NCBI GenBank assembly: GCA_964020085.1
Contig: OZ026606.1
Span: forward strand, 16,658,780-16,722,779
From: Micromussa lordhowensis
Taxonomy: Eukaryota > Cnidaria > Anthozoa > Scleractinia > Lobophylliidae
DNA: 64,000 nucleotides
Reading direction: 5' to 3'
In this document: one piece after another, positions 46,782 to 57,980 of the stretch
How the letters are laid out: the number at the start of each line of letters is the position of its first letter
Numbering within the stretch: position 1 is the stretch's first letter
Notes under the pieces: generated by a model
What the model was told of the DNA's origin: nothing
The model's database searches: none
What the model saw: the letters and a program-made list of their open reading frames with translations, nothing else
Translations under genes and position numbers: made by a program

Positions 46782-46905
46782 GTAACTTTCTGGCGAACAA
46801 GGAAGGTCAGAAGATGGATATTGTTTCGAAGACTAGTGCAGTACGTAAATTTGAGAAAGACATTCTGACGAAGAATCTTCACATTTGCTCTCAGGACCAT
46901 TTTTG
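46782..46905 (+). pseudogene. Candidate second exon in array unit 3 (THAP-like, frame broken)
   Basis: After an acceptor-like GATACAAAG the frame reads VTFWRTRKVRRWILFRRL and then stops. In a second frame the downstream part gives NLHICSQDHFW. In THAP domains the expected order is a hydrophobic FxRFP-like stretch, a basic region with Trp, and C-x2-H-F. The order fits, but the RFP region is shortened, the spacing is C-x3-H, and a frameshift separates the two halves. If it is THAP-derived it is a damaged copy. The family match was made by eye only. Confidence 0.25.
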
Positions 46906-47063
46906 GCTTCTATGAGCCAGCCTAGAGACATTATCACTCATTTGTAATTCTAGCAAATTTACTGATAGATGTAAACGCAAATTCTTGACAGAAACCAAGG
47001 TACAACCTTTTAAAGGCTTGGTAAAAGTTTATCCTTACGTTGTTATGTGTTGTCTTATTTCCA

Positions 47064-48504
47064 AGCTTTCGGCCTGCAAAGAAAAATAAAAGTTGAGTTG
47101 TTGTGGTGTTTACAACAAGCAACAAAGATTTCAAGAGAAGAAACAGCTGAGAAACGCAAGCAACAACCTACAGATGCTTACAAGTGAACCCAACATGAAA
47201 TCTATTTGCAAAGTACCTGCAAGCATTCAAGCATCTCTTTCTCCTCCCTGAGAGAAATTAAAAAGGTATATGATTATTATGAAGGCAACGATGAAACATT
47301 ATGGTCAGCTGATGCAAAGGTAAAGAGATTTTGGGCAAAAATCGAAAAGAAGACATTTGTTGGTGGAAAGATAATCTATTTACCGTGTTGTTGGTCTTTA
47401 AAGAAAGGTGATTTTCATTAAGATTTCTTCAGGACTTGGGTATATCGTTATTGGGTTCTCAACAAAGCTTGGGCTCCACCGACAGTATTTGTGTGCTCAG
47501 TACTTTGCTTTGGAATTCGTTTGACAAATGGCATAGAGTGCGTTTTATCAAAGGATAAATGATTTATAGCCAGTGTCCCACCAGTCCTTACTTAAGCTCT
47601 ACAGGAAAGAGGAAGCTGATTAGAAAGTGTTCATGACGGTTTAGTATTGTTTGATGGAGGAGGTTCTTTGACATCCCATCACGAAAGTGGTATGTTGGCA
47701 CTCAGCTCTAGTGGTTCAAAGTTTCAGTGTAGCTCAGTACCAAAGATACATAGAGGCTGTCAGGTATTCACCTGTAGTTGGAGTTTTGTGAGCATTATTC
47801 TTGGGCTAAAAAATTGGGAATAAACTAGAATCTGTTGGTGCAGAATGTTTGTAGGCCTATATTTGATATTTTCGAAGGGTATACCTTGTTCTTTGGTAGT
47901 GTTCCAGCCAATGTCGTCTCATGAGAAACATACCTCTCTGAGAGAAAAGAAAAGGAAAGTTATCAAGTATTGTTGTGCAAATGGATGCCATGGAATTCAC
48001 AAGCAGGTGTAAGAAAAGAGCGTGGGCAATAATGTACTGCTTACCTTCAGCTCACTCTGAATGATGTGTGAGTCTGAACTGCAAGAAATTGCAGAAATAT
48101 CATATTCATATTGCTATAGTATACGGCAGTAGGATGGAGTTGCAGCTCGATTAGTTAAGTGAATAACTATTTTTGGTCTCTGGTGATGGTCTGGACAAAT
48201 TAAATTTAACTGTAATACAAAGGTAACTTTCTGGCGAACAAGGAAGGTCAGAAGATGGATATTGTTTCGAAGGCTAGTGCAGTACCTGAATTTGAGAAAG
48301 ATATTCTGACGGAGAATCTTCACATTTGCTCTCAGGACCATTTTTGGCTTCTATGAGCCAGCCTAGAGATATTATCACTCATTTGTAATTCTAGCAAATT
48401 TACTGATAGATGTAAACGCAAATTCTTGACAGAAACCAAGGTACAACCTTTTAAAGGCTTCGTGAAAGTTTATCCTTACGTTGTGATGTGTTGTCTTATT
48501 TCCA
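47064..48504 (+). repeat. 1.42-kb array, unit 4
   Basis: Full-length. Like unit 5 it has ATC in place of the ATG of the first exon-like block, and it keeps an extra CCGTGTTGTTGG stretch near 47385 also found in units 1 and 5. Confidence 0.9.
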
Positions 48505-49927
48505 AGCTTTCGGCCTGCAAAGAAAAATAAAAGTTGAGTTGTTGTGGTGTTTACAACAAGCAACAAAGATTTCAAGAGAAGAAACAGCTGAAACGCAAGC
48601 AACAACCTACAGATGCTTACAAGTGAACGCAACATGAAATCTATTTGCAAAGTACCTGCAAGCATTCAAGCATCTCTTTCTCCTCCCTGAGAGAAATTAA
48701 AAAGGTATATGATTATTATGAAGGCAACGATGAAACATTATGGTCAGCTGATGCAAAGCTAAAGAGATTGTGGGCAAAAATCGAAAAGAAGACATTTGTT
48801 GGTGGAGAGATAACCTATTTACCGTGTTGTTGGTCTTTAAAGAAAGGTGAATGATTTTCATTAAGATTTCTTCAGTGCTTGGGTGAATCGTTATTGGGTT
48901 CTCAACAAAGCTTGGGCTCCTCCGACAGCATTTGTGTGCTCAGTACTTTGCTTTGGAATTCGTTTGAGAAATGGCATAGAGTGCGTTTTATCAAAGGATA
49001 AATAATTTATAGCCAGCGTCCCACCAGTCCTTACTTAAGCTCAACAGGAATCAGGAAGCTGATTAGAAAGGTGTTCATCACGGTTTAGTATTGTTTGATG
49101 GAGGAGGTTCTTTGACATCCCATCACGAAAGTGGTATGTTGGCACTCAGCTCTAGTGGTTCAAAGTTTCAGTGTAGCTCAGTACCAAAGATACATAGAGG
49201 CTGTCAGGTATTCACCTGTAGTTGGAGTTTTGTGAGCATTATTCTTGGGCTAAAAAATTGGGCATAAACTAGAATCTGTTGGTGCAGAATGTTTGTAGGC
49301 CTATATTTGATATTTTCGAGGGGTATACCTTGTTCTTTGGTAGTGTTCCAGCCAATGTCGTCTCATGAGAAACATACCTCTCTGAGAGAAAAGAAAAGGA
49401 AAGTTATCAAGTATTGTTCTGCAAACGGATGCCATGGAAAGAGCGTGTGCAATAATGTACTACTTACCTTCAGCTCACTCTGAATGATGTGTGAGTCTGA
49501 ACTGCAAGAAATTGCAGAAATATCATAATCATATTGCTATAGTATACGGCAGTAGGATGGAGTTGCAGCTCGATTACTTAAGTGAATAACTATTTTTGGT
49601 CTCTGGTGATGGTTTGGACAAATTAAATTTAACTGTGATACAAAGGTAACTTTCTGGCGAACAAGGAAGGTCAGAAGATGGATATTGTTTCGAAGACTAG
49701 TGCATTACCTGAATTTGAGAAAGACATTCTGACTAAGAATCTTCACATTTGCTCTCAGGACCATTTTTGGCTTCTATGAGCCAGCCTAGAGATATTATCA
49801 CTCATTTGTAATTCTAGCAAATTTACTGATAGATGTAAGCGCAAATTCTCGACAGAAACCAAGGTACAACCTTTTACAGGCTTCGTAAAAGTTTATCCTT
49901 ACGTTGTTATGTGTTGCCTTATTTCCA
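48505..49927 (+). repeat. 1.42-kb array, unit 5
   Basis: Lacks about 20 bp at about 49438 that in other units hold the end of the MSSHEK block and its GTGTAAG donor, so splicing there would be lost. Confidence 0.9.
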
Positions 49928-51424
49928 AGCTTTCGGCCTGCAAAGAAAAATAAAAGTTGAGTTGTTGTGGTGTTTATAACAAGCAACAAAGATTTCAAGA
50001 GAAGAAACAGCTGAGAAACGCAAGCAACAACCTGCAGATGCTTACAAGTGAACGCAACATGAAATCTATTTGCAAAGTACCTGCAAGCATTCAAGCATGT
50101 CTTTCTCCTCCCTGAGAGAAATTAAAAAGGTACATGATTACTATGAAGGCAACGATGAAACATTATGGTCAGCTGATGCAAAGGTAAAGCGATTTTGGGC
50201 AAAAATCGAAAAGAAGACATTTGTTGGTGGAAAGATAACCTATTTACTAAAGAAAGGTGAATGATTTTCATTAAGATTTCTTCAGTACTTGGGTAAATCG
50301 TTATTGGGTCAACAAAGCTTGGGCTCCACCGACAGTATTTGTGTGCTCAGTACTTTGCTTTGGAATTCGTTTGAGAAATGGCATAGGATCAAAGGATAAA
50401 TGATTCATAGCCAGTGTCCCACCAGTCCTTACTTAAGCTCAACAGGAATCAGGAAGCTGATTAGAAAGGTGTTCATGACGGTTTAGTATTGTTTGATGGA
50501 GGAGGTTCTTTGACATCCCATCACGAAAGTGGTATGTTGGCACTCAGCTCTAGTGGTTCAAAGTTTCAGTGTAGCTCAGTACCAAAGATACATAGAGGCT
50601 GTCAGGTATTCACCTGTAGTTGGAGTTTTGTGAGCATTATTCTTGGGCTAAAAAATTGGGAATAAACTAGAATCTGTTGGTGCAGAATGTTTGTAGGCCT
50701 ATATTTGATATTGTCGAAGGGTATACCTTGTTCTTTGGTAGTGTTCCAGCCAATGTCGTCTCATGAGAAACATACCTCTCTGAGAGAAAAGAAAAGGAAA
50801 GTTATCAAGTATTGTTCTGCATCCAGCCAATGTCGTCTCATGAGAAACATACCTCTCTGAGAGAAAAGAAAAAGGAAAGTTATCAAGTATTGTTCTGCAA
50901 ACGGATGCCATGGAATTCACAAGCAGTTGTAAGAAAAGAGCGTGTGCAATAATGTACTACTTACCTTCAGCTCACTCTGAATGATGTGTGAGTCTGAACT
51001 GCAAGAAATTGCAAATATATCATAATCATATTGCTATAGTATACGGCAGTAGGATGGAGTTGCAGCTCGATTACTTAAGTGAATAACTATTTTTGGTCTC
51101 TGGTGATGGTTTGGACAAATTAAATTTAACTGTGATACAAAGGTAACTTTCTGGCGAACAAGGAAGGTCAGAAGATGGATATTGTTTCGATGACTAGTGC
51201 ATTATCTGAATTTGAGAAAGACATTCTGACTAAGAATCTTCACATTTGCTCTCAGGACCATTTTTGGCTTCTATGAGCCAGCCTAGAGATATTATCACTC
51301 ATTTGTAATTCTAGCAAATTTACTGATAGATGTAAACGCAAATTCTCGACAGAAACCAAGGTACAACCTTTTAAAGGCTTGGTAAAAGTTTATCCTTACC
51401 TTTTTATGTGTTGTCTTATTTCCA
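49928..51424 (+). repeat. 1.42-kb array, unit 6
   Basis: Has an internal 77-bp direct duplication of the MSSHEK block (about 50745-50897), including the acceptor-like CCAG before the ATG. Confidence 0.9.
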
Positions 51425-51455
51425 AGCTTTCGGCCTGCAAAGAAAAATAAAGTTG

Positions 51456-53160
51456 ACTTGTTGTTGGTGTGTGTGTCTTTAAAATCTTCAGTAATATTCC
51501 TGATTGGTTCCTATCCCAGATTCATTGAAAACTTGCCTTTCGAATTAGTCTGATTTGGACACAAGAAGCAATACATCGTTTTTGTTGACTCGTTATTAAA
51601 TCGTGTATGCAAAAAAACATGCTTCAGCCTTTTCCAACAGGATAAGAATTGTAGGAAGTCGCTGCAAAACATTCTATACGAAGTGTTTTTTTATGGCTCA
51701 CCTCGAGCTAATTTTGCGATACTGCTGTCCTTGGTTTCTACGCCTAACTCACGAATATGGTAAGATGCGCGGCATAAACGTGTCTCAATGCTATGGATCG
51801 ACTAAAAATTATATGAAAAACGAATCACGTGAAAAAAAGAAAGAATTCTTACCTTAAAGAGCTGGTAAAAACGACTAAACCCGAAAAATCCTTGCGTATA
51901 TATTTGTGTTGACACCCGGTTCACGGCGCATGTGTATATCTGATCAATGACGTCAAATCGATAAGTGTTCGTTTGTTCGTTTTTGAGCGACAGAAAAGTA
52001 AATTCCCCGACAACCAAGAGTTAGCCATTCCACTAAGGACTTTGTGATTCTGTTCCATGTTAAACCAAATCATCTCTGATTATTTTGAGTTAAAAGTTTC
52101 TGTTGCTCAGGTGGCTCTTGTTGTGTACTGTTTACCGACCTTGTGAGTTTCTTGATTTCACTCTCCATTTGGGAGAATAAAAGGCTCGCATCACCTGAAA
52201 ATTACTTAATTTCTTCTCTCCTCTAGGCCATTCACATGGAAAAACGCCAACCAAAAAACGCCATTGCTCAGTAATCATTTTCTCCACTTGTGCGAAGGAT
52301 CAGTCTATTCTACGTTCACTTTGGTGCTCCAAGTAGTCAAAGGACGCGTTTGTCACGTAGATCTTGATTCTTTGTCACTGGATCTGTGAAGACACTGAAG
52401 AATGCACGCAACGGGAAATTAGTCCCTGTTGAAACAAATTTCCGTGATTGACGTGTCATGCACTGATTCAGTTTCCCACATGCGGTAAGATCAATGATTC
52501 GCAATAAAAAATACCACTGTCACTCTCGACATGTCTATCTGTCTCAGATCATAGTTAACTATGCTCAGATCTGTCAAAAATATGTTACGTTCACAAATGT
52601 TGGGAGTTATAGTAAGTTACATTAATTTTCTTTTCATTAATCATCAAGCAAACGCCTATACGAGAGTTATGTGAATTCATGCTTTTGGAACGAAAAGCTA
52701 TGCTGCGGAACTGGTGTGTCGGCATTTTCTAAATGAGCAGTCATGAGATTAAAGAACCTTTCTAGTGAAATCTATTATCGGGAGTGGGGTCACGTCAATC
52801 ATATTTCATGCACGACCGTTCATCTCGTGATCACAGCGTGATTTATTTTTACGGCCTGATGCCGAGGGTAAACCATGCAGAACTTTGGACGCTTATAAAT
52901 AATCTGATTTCATTGTTGTATTGCTCGTGAGACCTAAATCCATAAATGATTGTGTAGAGATCTGTTAATCAGTAAATGTTATCGACATCTTAATAAATTC
53001 TTAAGTTAGATTCAAATTGCAGTTCTTGTTAACTTTCCTTTTATTCTACTCTAGACATAGGTAAGCGAGTTCAGTGTGGCAATTTCCATCTTCGTAGCCT
53101 TGACTTTCAGAGATATTCAAGTAATTCCTTTTTGAGTCGAAATTCCTGGTGGATCGTACT
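51456..53160. other. Gene-poor stretch
   Basis: Unique DNA between the array and the possible promoter. Short frames only; nothing recognised. Confidence 0.4.
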
Positions 53161-53208
53161 TGGAGTCAGCATGAAGTAACCGTAACGTAACTGTCAAAGA
53201 AGCGCGTG

Positions 53209-53257
53209 CTCTGATTGGTAGCTTTCATTATTTGCCCTTTGGCCCAATGTGACGTCA
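53209..53257 (+). promoter_or_regulatory. Possible promoter with CCAAT and CRE sites
   Basis: ATTGG (about 53214-53218, inverse CCAAT), CCAAT (53244-53248) and a perfect TGACGTCA (53250-53257) lie within 50 bp, upstream of the candidate exon at 53402. Clustered CCAAT and CRE sites are common in animal promoters. TGACGTCA-like sites also occur by chance and in foldback elements here. Confidence 0.3.
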
Positions 53258-53401
53258 GTGGCTTGTTTTCCCACGCTCAGTATTTGCTTCAGTGGTCGCT
53301 TTGTGTCCGATCTCGATAAACCGTTATAAACTAAGGATCAAGTGTCAATTTTTTGTGAAAGTCATAGATATTTGCGTTTCTTTCCATTTCGTTTATTCTC
53401 T

Positions 53402-53554
53402 GCTGCAGAAAAGCCAATGTTTTCAGGTACCGCTCACCCTAAACATCTATATCAGGGCTCCTCAAGAATTATGGCCGACGAAAAAATATATTATGCTGTT
53501 TTCTGTGTACGTAACGGATTCTCGAATATATCTAACATAGCATGGGAAATTTGA
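53402..53554 (+). CDS. Candidate exon starting after a strong acceptor
   Basis: TTTCGTTTATTCTCTGCTGCAG gives a good pyrimidine tract and AG. The frame then continues through KPMFSGTAHPKHLYQ and an internal ATG reading MADEKIYYAVFCVRNGFS to a stop. The MADEKIYYAV start has the feel of the hybrid-binding N-terminus of RNase H1-like proteins (YYAV followed by a basic Gly segment), but the next residues do not follow that family, so a frameshift or coincidence is likely. A real start at the ATG at 53471 is possible. Confidence 0.25.
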   Translation, partial: AAEKPMFSGTAHPKHLYQGSSRIMADEKIYYAVFCVRNGFSNISNIAWEI

Positions 53555-53889
53555 CGTCTAACGTCTTTAAGCACAGTAATCTACACCTCCTTCAGTTGAA
53601 ATTGCTTTTAGAGAATATTAGAAAAGTTTATCTCAAAGTGCACTGAAGCAACAAATGTGGTCTGGAATCATCAGATAATCCCAGGAATCCATCTGTTCTG
53701 ATGGACGAAAATGGCTTCGTCACGGTAATGGCCTTTTCAGCCTTCTTTGAGACCTGGGACAACAGAAATCATCTGCAGAAATTGAACTGGTCTACGAGAA
53801 TGCATTTTCTACATTGTCCATGTCTCTATATCTGAAATGGCCATCATGACACTCGAAATATTTAAATGTTAATAAATTAAATCTGCATG

Positions 53890-54330
53890 CTTAAAGTGCA
53901 CCTAACCCCGAAATATTTTTTTTGCTTAAATGACTCTTTGCACCTGTTTGAAACGCATTGCGCCTTTTTGCCCATTTCTAGCCCTAATCTTGACTTTTTA
54001 CAGGCGGTAAAAGTTAAGAAATCTGACCATCGTCTGTTCCACGACCGAGCAAGTAAGGGGAATGGGTTTATTCCTGGGTTGATGTCATAAACTTATTTGC
54101 ATGCATGTTTACAAAGACTTAATAAGATGCAAATCAATCTGTGACGTCAACCCAGGAATAGACCCATGCCCCTTACTAGCTCGGTCGTGCAACAGATGAT
54201 GGCTAGAGTTCGTAACTTTTACAGCCTATAAAAAAGTAAAGATTTAGTTTCAAAAGGCGCACTGCGTTTCGAACAGGTGCAAAGATTTATTTAAGAGAAA
54301 AACATATTTTGGGGTTAGGTGCACTTTAAG
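53890..54330. mobile_element. 441-bp full-length foldback element
   Basis: Begins CTTAAAGTGCACCTAACCCC and ends with the exact reverse. The arms pair imperfectly along almost the whole length (about 210 bp each), including CCTGGGTTGATGTC against GACGTCAACCCAGG. The loop is a few tens of bases around 54100-54120. No transposase; a nonautonomous DNA element. The 67-codon frame inside is a by-product. Confidence 0.88.
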
Positions 54331-54689
54331 TTAGCGACTGTCTTGCACTGTGTGTGACTAACATCGTGAGAACAAACCATTGCAGCATACAGCAATTTCG
54401 TTTGACAACTCATGTTTGAAGATAAAGTCGCACCAGGACCAAACTGACCCACCTTTCAGGATTGGTGTTGTTTTCCGTCGCATGAAGGAACGAGGATCCA
54501 CCTGAATGTTAGTCCATTACAGCTGGGAACAATGGTTTCCACCTTCTACATTCCACTTCTAGGAGCTGTGAAAAGAAAATTTCAAATTAAAATCTTTCAG
54601 TCGTGGTGCGTTATGGAATAATGAGTCTCCAAAAAATAAGGTCTCAGCATCGCGTCGGAATTGTTTTGTTCACCAGCTCATTGCCAGGA

Positions 54690-55320
54690 CAGTACAAAGC
54701 TGATACTGAGATGGCTGATGATTGCCATCAGGAATTTCTTCGTAACTGTCCTGTTCAGTATATATGCATAACTCAAAACGTTTGGTCGTTCTAACCAGAG
54801 CCCGACAAATTTACTAAAAGTCACTTGCGCCAGGCACAAAGTTTAAATGCTTGAAAATGTTTGTGGATACTTTTAAACCAGTTCTCAGAAATGGCATAAC
54901 AGTAAGACGCTGCATTAGAAATGATATTTGCAATTCCAAGAAAGAGGCTCAAACCCCCTGTGAAAAACCTTGAGGGGCGGCCAATTTGCAGTCTTAACAA
55001 AAATCTCGTTTTTTCCCGCCTGCAGACAGGCTAAAACGAAATTAGGATGCATTGGGGTAAAAATCGTTTCAGTTATCTTAGGATAATACAAAGCTGTTAC
55101 CCGGGTAGGCTGACTAACAGTACTATCAATAATTTCTTCAGAACTGTCCTATTCAAATTATATCTCTATTTTCTTACACTACCGTTAAGTCAGTAACCAA
55201 CTCGACAAAGTTGCTAAAATGCAGAAGTTTGACAATGTTTGTGGATACTCTCAAAACAATTTTCAGAAACATCACAAACGCAACATGCTGCATTGGAGAT
55301 GAGAATTCCTAGAAAGAGAA
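54690..55320. repeat. Diverged direct duplication of about 400 bp
   Basis: 54690-54965 and 55080-55320 share a series of words in order: ACAAAGCTG, AATTTCTTC, AACTGTCCT, TTCAG/TTCAA, CGACAAA, TGTTTGTGGATAC, CTCAGAAA/TTCAGAAA and GCTGCATT. No coding frame spans the copies. Confidence 0.6.
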
Positions 55321-55487
55321 CTCAAGCTCAGGAGGACTTGGCGTTGATGATTTTTATGATACTTGAGAATACAATTTTCAGAAACATCACAAACGCAACA
55401 TGCTGCATTGGAGATGAGAATTCCTAGAAAGAGAACTCAAGCTCAGGAGGACTTGGCGTTGATGATTTTTATGATACTTGAGAATAC
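55258..55487. repeat. 115-bp exact tandem duplication
   Basis: ATTTTCAGAAACATCACAAA begins both copies, and TTTTTATGATACTTGAGAAT ends both. The two copies look identical, so this event is much newer than the 400-bp duplication it sits in. Confidence 0.92.
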
Positions 55488-56477
55488 CTGTCTATAACAC
55501 ATTTGAGGATGATCGTTTGTCTATTTTTTTAATCCATACGTTGCTGGTTTGTCAAAACCTCTGCTGACTTTCGGCACAAGTGGTACAATGATCATACTCC
55601 TTAATCGATAATACACGTCAAGTGTTCTGGAGCTCTTGCGAATAAGAAAGTAGCTATATAACAACGAAACCTGGCAGACGTTATGTATCAACGCCAGATG
55701 CAGAACGAGACGAGAATGCTGCAAAGCATACAAAAGTACAATGACTTACATCAACTTATACTTTACTGTCCGTCGTATTTCGGTGTACTATATCTTTTTA
55801 TTGGTACCGCTCAGATTCGACGTTTGGACATACTGTAAGGCTTATGTACGTTTTTATTTTTCAATATTTGTTATCAGTGGCTTAACTTTGAACCGATGGG
55901 ACATCAATCTACCACAACCGCGTATTTCCTAGCACTAGATTATCTTTTCAAGTTTCACCAAAATATCATTGATACATCTTTCATTCCTGTTATTGTGAAT
56001 TGCTCCGGGAACGGTTTCTCTCGCCAACTTTCAAAACAGACCAGTAAATCAGCCTTACATGAAAACAAAATAATTTAGATAAATGTGGAGAACGTTTAGT
56101 GGTAAACTTTGCATATCTTGTTTGGTTTTGGACAATAATCAAGTCAAAAAGATGATTTCCCCTGCGTCTAATAGGCCCTATTCATAAATGGCTGCCAATT
56201 AAAACTTATTTTGTAAGTATTAAAATGATTTTGTAAGTATTAAAATGAACCCAACTAACCTCGTTTAAGAGTTGATAATTTACTGAATAGAATTGTTACT
56301 CTCAAAAGTTAATTGGGCTAATTTAAATGAAGTAACAACTTAAAAACAGTCAGCAATAACCACTAAGTTACTGAGCTGTGTTTGGTTCGCAAGGTATTTT
56401 AGCAAAATGTACAGCCGCCATCTTTTTTCCTAGGGAGTTCGCCTCTTTTGGGTAACTAATACCTTCTGTGTTTATTG
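55488..56477. other. Intergenic, nothing recognised
   Basis: A minus-strand acceptor-like TTTTGTATGCTTTGCAG (near 55720) is followed by a 70-codon frame without recognisable features. TTTTGTAAGTATTAAAATGA occurs twice in tandem near 56210-56245. Confidence 0.4.
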
Positions 56478-56790
56478 TTACTGACTTAAAAGGTTTTTGT
56501 TTCCGCTTAATAAAGTGCCCCTTTCATTTACGTTAGCTGCCTTCACACGTTCCTTAATTTTTTCCTTCATTCTTTCTTCAAAAAGCGCTGCAAGCTCCTC
56601 ATTGGCCACCTTCATGATTTCATATTTTGTAGTTGCCGTAAAGCCCTCCTCTTCTTGGAGTTTCGTCGACATTTTCTGTTCGATTCAGATCACTCCTCTG
56701 TAGGCACTCATACAACATTCCCTTCATAGCTGTTTCGCTTGTTCCGCGTTCTCCTTGGCTGTGTTCATCTGCTCCTCCGTACCGTAGACC
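56478..56790 (-). pseudogene. Broken relative of the gene at 63631-64000
   Basis: Minus-strand pieces in different frames match the right-edge gene: EEQMNTAKENAEQAKQ, then MKGMLYECLQRSDL, then TTKYEIMKVANEELAALF and ERMKEKIKERVK. The right-edge gene has EEQTQIAKENVEEGK, FKGILELLKTDDL and DMEFATLFKERMKDHK in the same order. Frameshifts separate the three pieces, so this copy is not expected to make the protein. The extension after ERMKEKI (NVNERGTLLSGNKN, then a stop) has no counterpart in the intact copy. The upstream side ends at the short repeat at 56787-56896. Confidence 0.6.
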
Positions 56791-56896
56791 CCGTCTCACA
56801 ACTCTTCATAATAACTTCTGTGGGATGTAAAAGAACCCACACACTGTTCGAAAAGAGTAGGGGACGTAGTTCCCGGTGTGGTGGTCTATCTCTCAT
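56787..56896 (+). repeat. Dispersed short repeat, copy 2
   Basis: Matches 36355-36475 (GAACCCACACACT, CGAAAAGAGTAGGG, ACGTAGTTCCC). It adjoins the broken gene copy and may have truncated it. Confidence 0.7.
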
Positions 56897-56920
56897 CTGA
56901 TGGCTAAATGCTCGGAGATA

Positions 56921-57368
56921 TTAGTGCTTTGCGTATTTTGGTTCGTCGTCGACATGTTTCTTTTCATCATTTTCTTCAAAAGGATCACTGGCTGTCATCA
57001 TGTCACGATCAGGCTGCCAATGTTCCTTGAGATCAAGCAAACTGCCTTGTTCAACATCACGTTCTCTGAGAATAAACTGTGGAATGCAAAACTCTTCAGC
57101 TCTACTGCCAGCCTCTATAACACTGTCTGGTAAACCAATGAGTGATTCTGGATCCGCTTGCTGTGCTTCTGTGTTTGCTTGCCACCCAAGCCAATCTGCG
57201 TACACATACTCTACAGGGAACATGCAACTGATCAGCGCGGAACATGGCTCAAGCCAGATGTATGATGTGTCATCGAAGCTTTTTAGGTTAGTCCGTAGAG
57301 AAACATTGCCATCAAGGTTGTATAAAACTAGGAGAATCTCACGATTTTTCCTCCATTCAACACCTTGC
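56921..57368 (-). CDS. Candidate last exon, unrecognised acidic protein
   Basis: Minus strand. The frame opens right after an acceptor (TATTTCCATTTGATGCAG) and is uninterrupted for about 149 codons to the stop; an in-frame TGA lies just inside the intron, so the exon cannot extend further upstream. It starts QGVEWRKNREILLVLYNL, passes TSYIWLEPCSALISCMF and VYADWLGWQAN, and ends in a strongly acidic tail (DPFEENDEKKHVDDEPKY). Trp-rich first half and charged tail suggest a real protein end. No family is recognised. The 143-codon plus frame (57000-57431) is its shadow. No matching upstream exon was identified. Confidence 0.5.
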
Positions 57369-57545
57369 CTGCATCAAATGGAAATATTTTCCTTAACTTC
57401 TTATAAAACCACTCAAACTTTAACCACTTAAACGTATTAAAGAAAAGTTTTAGCCAACAACTTCTATAGCACCACGGCAACTACATGTGTAACGGCAAAT
57501 GCTTCAGCACGGCTAGGGTTTCTGGACAAATTTTGCCTTGAAGTG

Positions 57546-57572
57546 CAGTCAGCTCTCGCTATAGTGGACACC
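57546..57572. mobile_element. Single pogo/Tigger-like terminal repeat
   Basis: CAGTCAGCTCTCGCTATAGT followed by GGACACC resembles the terminal inverted repeat of Tigger-type elements. No matching opposite end is visible nearby, so it is a lone or decayed end. Confidence 0.4.
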
Positions 57573-57766
57573 CTAGTGAATGTCTCCAATAGCGGGGTTT
57601 GGTGAAAATAGTCCAATTTCTGGTTGTGACGAGTGATATGTAATGCATGCTGCTATACTCACGGTTACTTTGACACATAATCTAAATAGTAGGTAAAATA
57701 GTGCACGCACTAGCTAAAAACGTTTCAAAACTGCAGAACAAACAATCAAGGCATTCGATACTGCAC

Positions 57767-57807
57767 GTCCATACATCGTCTGTAAAATTACAAGACGATG
57801 TATGGAC
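57767..57807. repeat. Stem-loop of 14 bp
   Basis: GTCCATACATCGTC and GACGATGTATGGAC, with an imperfectly paired TGTAAAATTACA between. It looks like a small foldback remnant. Confidence 0.7.
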
Positions 57808-57962
57808 AAAAAAAAATTCTCTACATTTAGTTATAAACTAGTACAAATTTCTCCTATCATGATTTTGGTAAATTGTGGTGCATCTTCAAGCATTAGTAGC
57901 TGGTTTTCCGAGCTCACCGAACTAATTTTTGTCATGATACCATACATTAATTCTAGTGGTTA

Positions 57963-57980
57963 CCCCCCCCCCCCCCCCCC
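57963..57980. repeat. C homopolymer, 18 bases
   Basis: Uninterrupted C run, the same length as the one at 21557-21574. It inflates a Pro-rich frame that is not a gene. Confidence 0.9.

Larger units (their letters stand above)
45644..47063 (+). repeat. 1.42-kb array, unit 3
   Basis: Full-length and very close to unit 2. Its exon-like blocks are described separately (46470-46565 and 46782-46905). Confidence 0.9.
42825..51424. repeat. Tandem array of six 1.42-kb units
   Basis: AGCTTTCGG recurs at 42825, 44225, 45644, 47064, 48505, 49928 and 51425, giving six head-to-tail units of 1400, 1419, 1420, 1441, 1423 and 1497 bp. Units are very similar. Each carries exon-like blocks on the plus strand: one ending GCAAAG/GTAAAG, one starting MSSHEK and ending at a GTGTAAG donor, and one starting VTFW. 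Homology ends shortly after 51425, within AAAGAAAAATAAAG. Confidence 0.95.

Noticed and set aside
53890..54330. Bidirectional terminator or regulatory hairpin
   Set aside because: The length and near-complete inverted symmetry fit a foldback mobile element.
57000..57431. 143-codon plus frame
   Set aside because: It is the shadow of the better supported minus-strand exon at 56921-57368.
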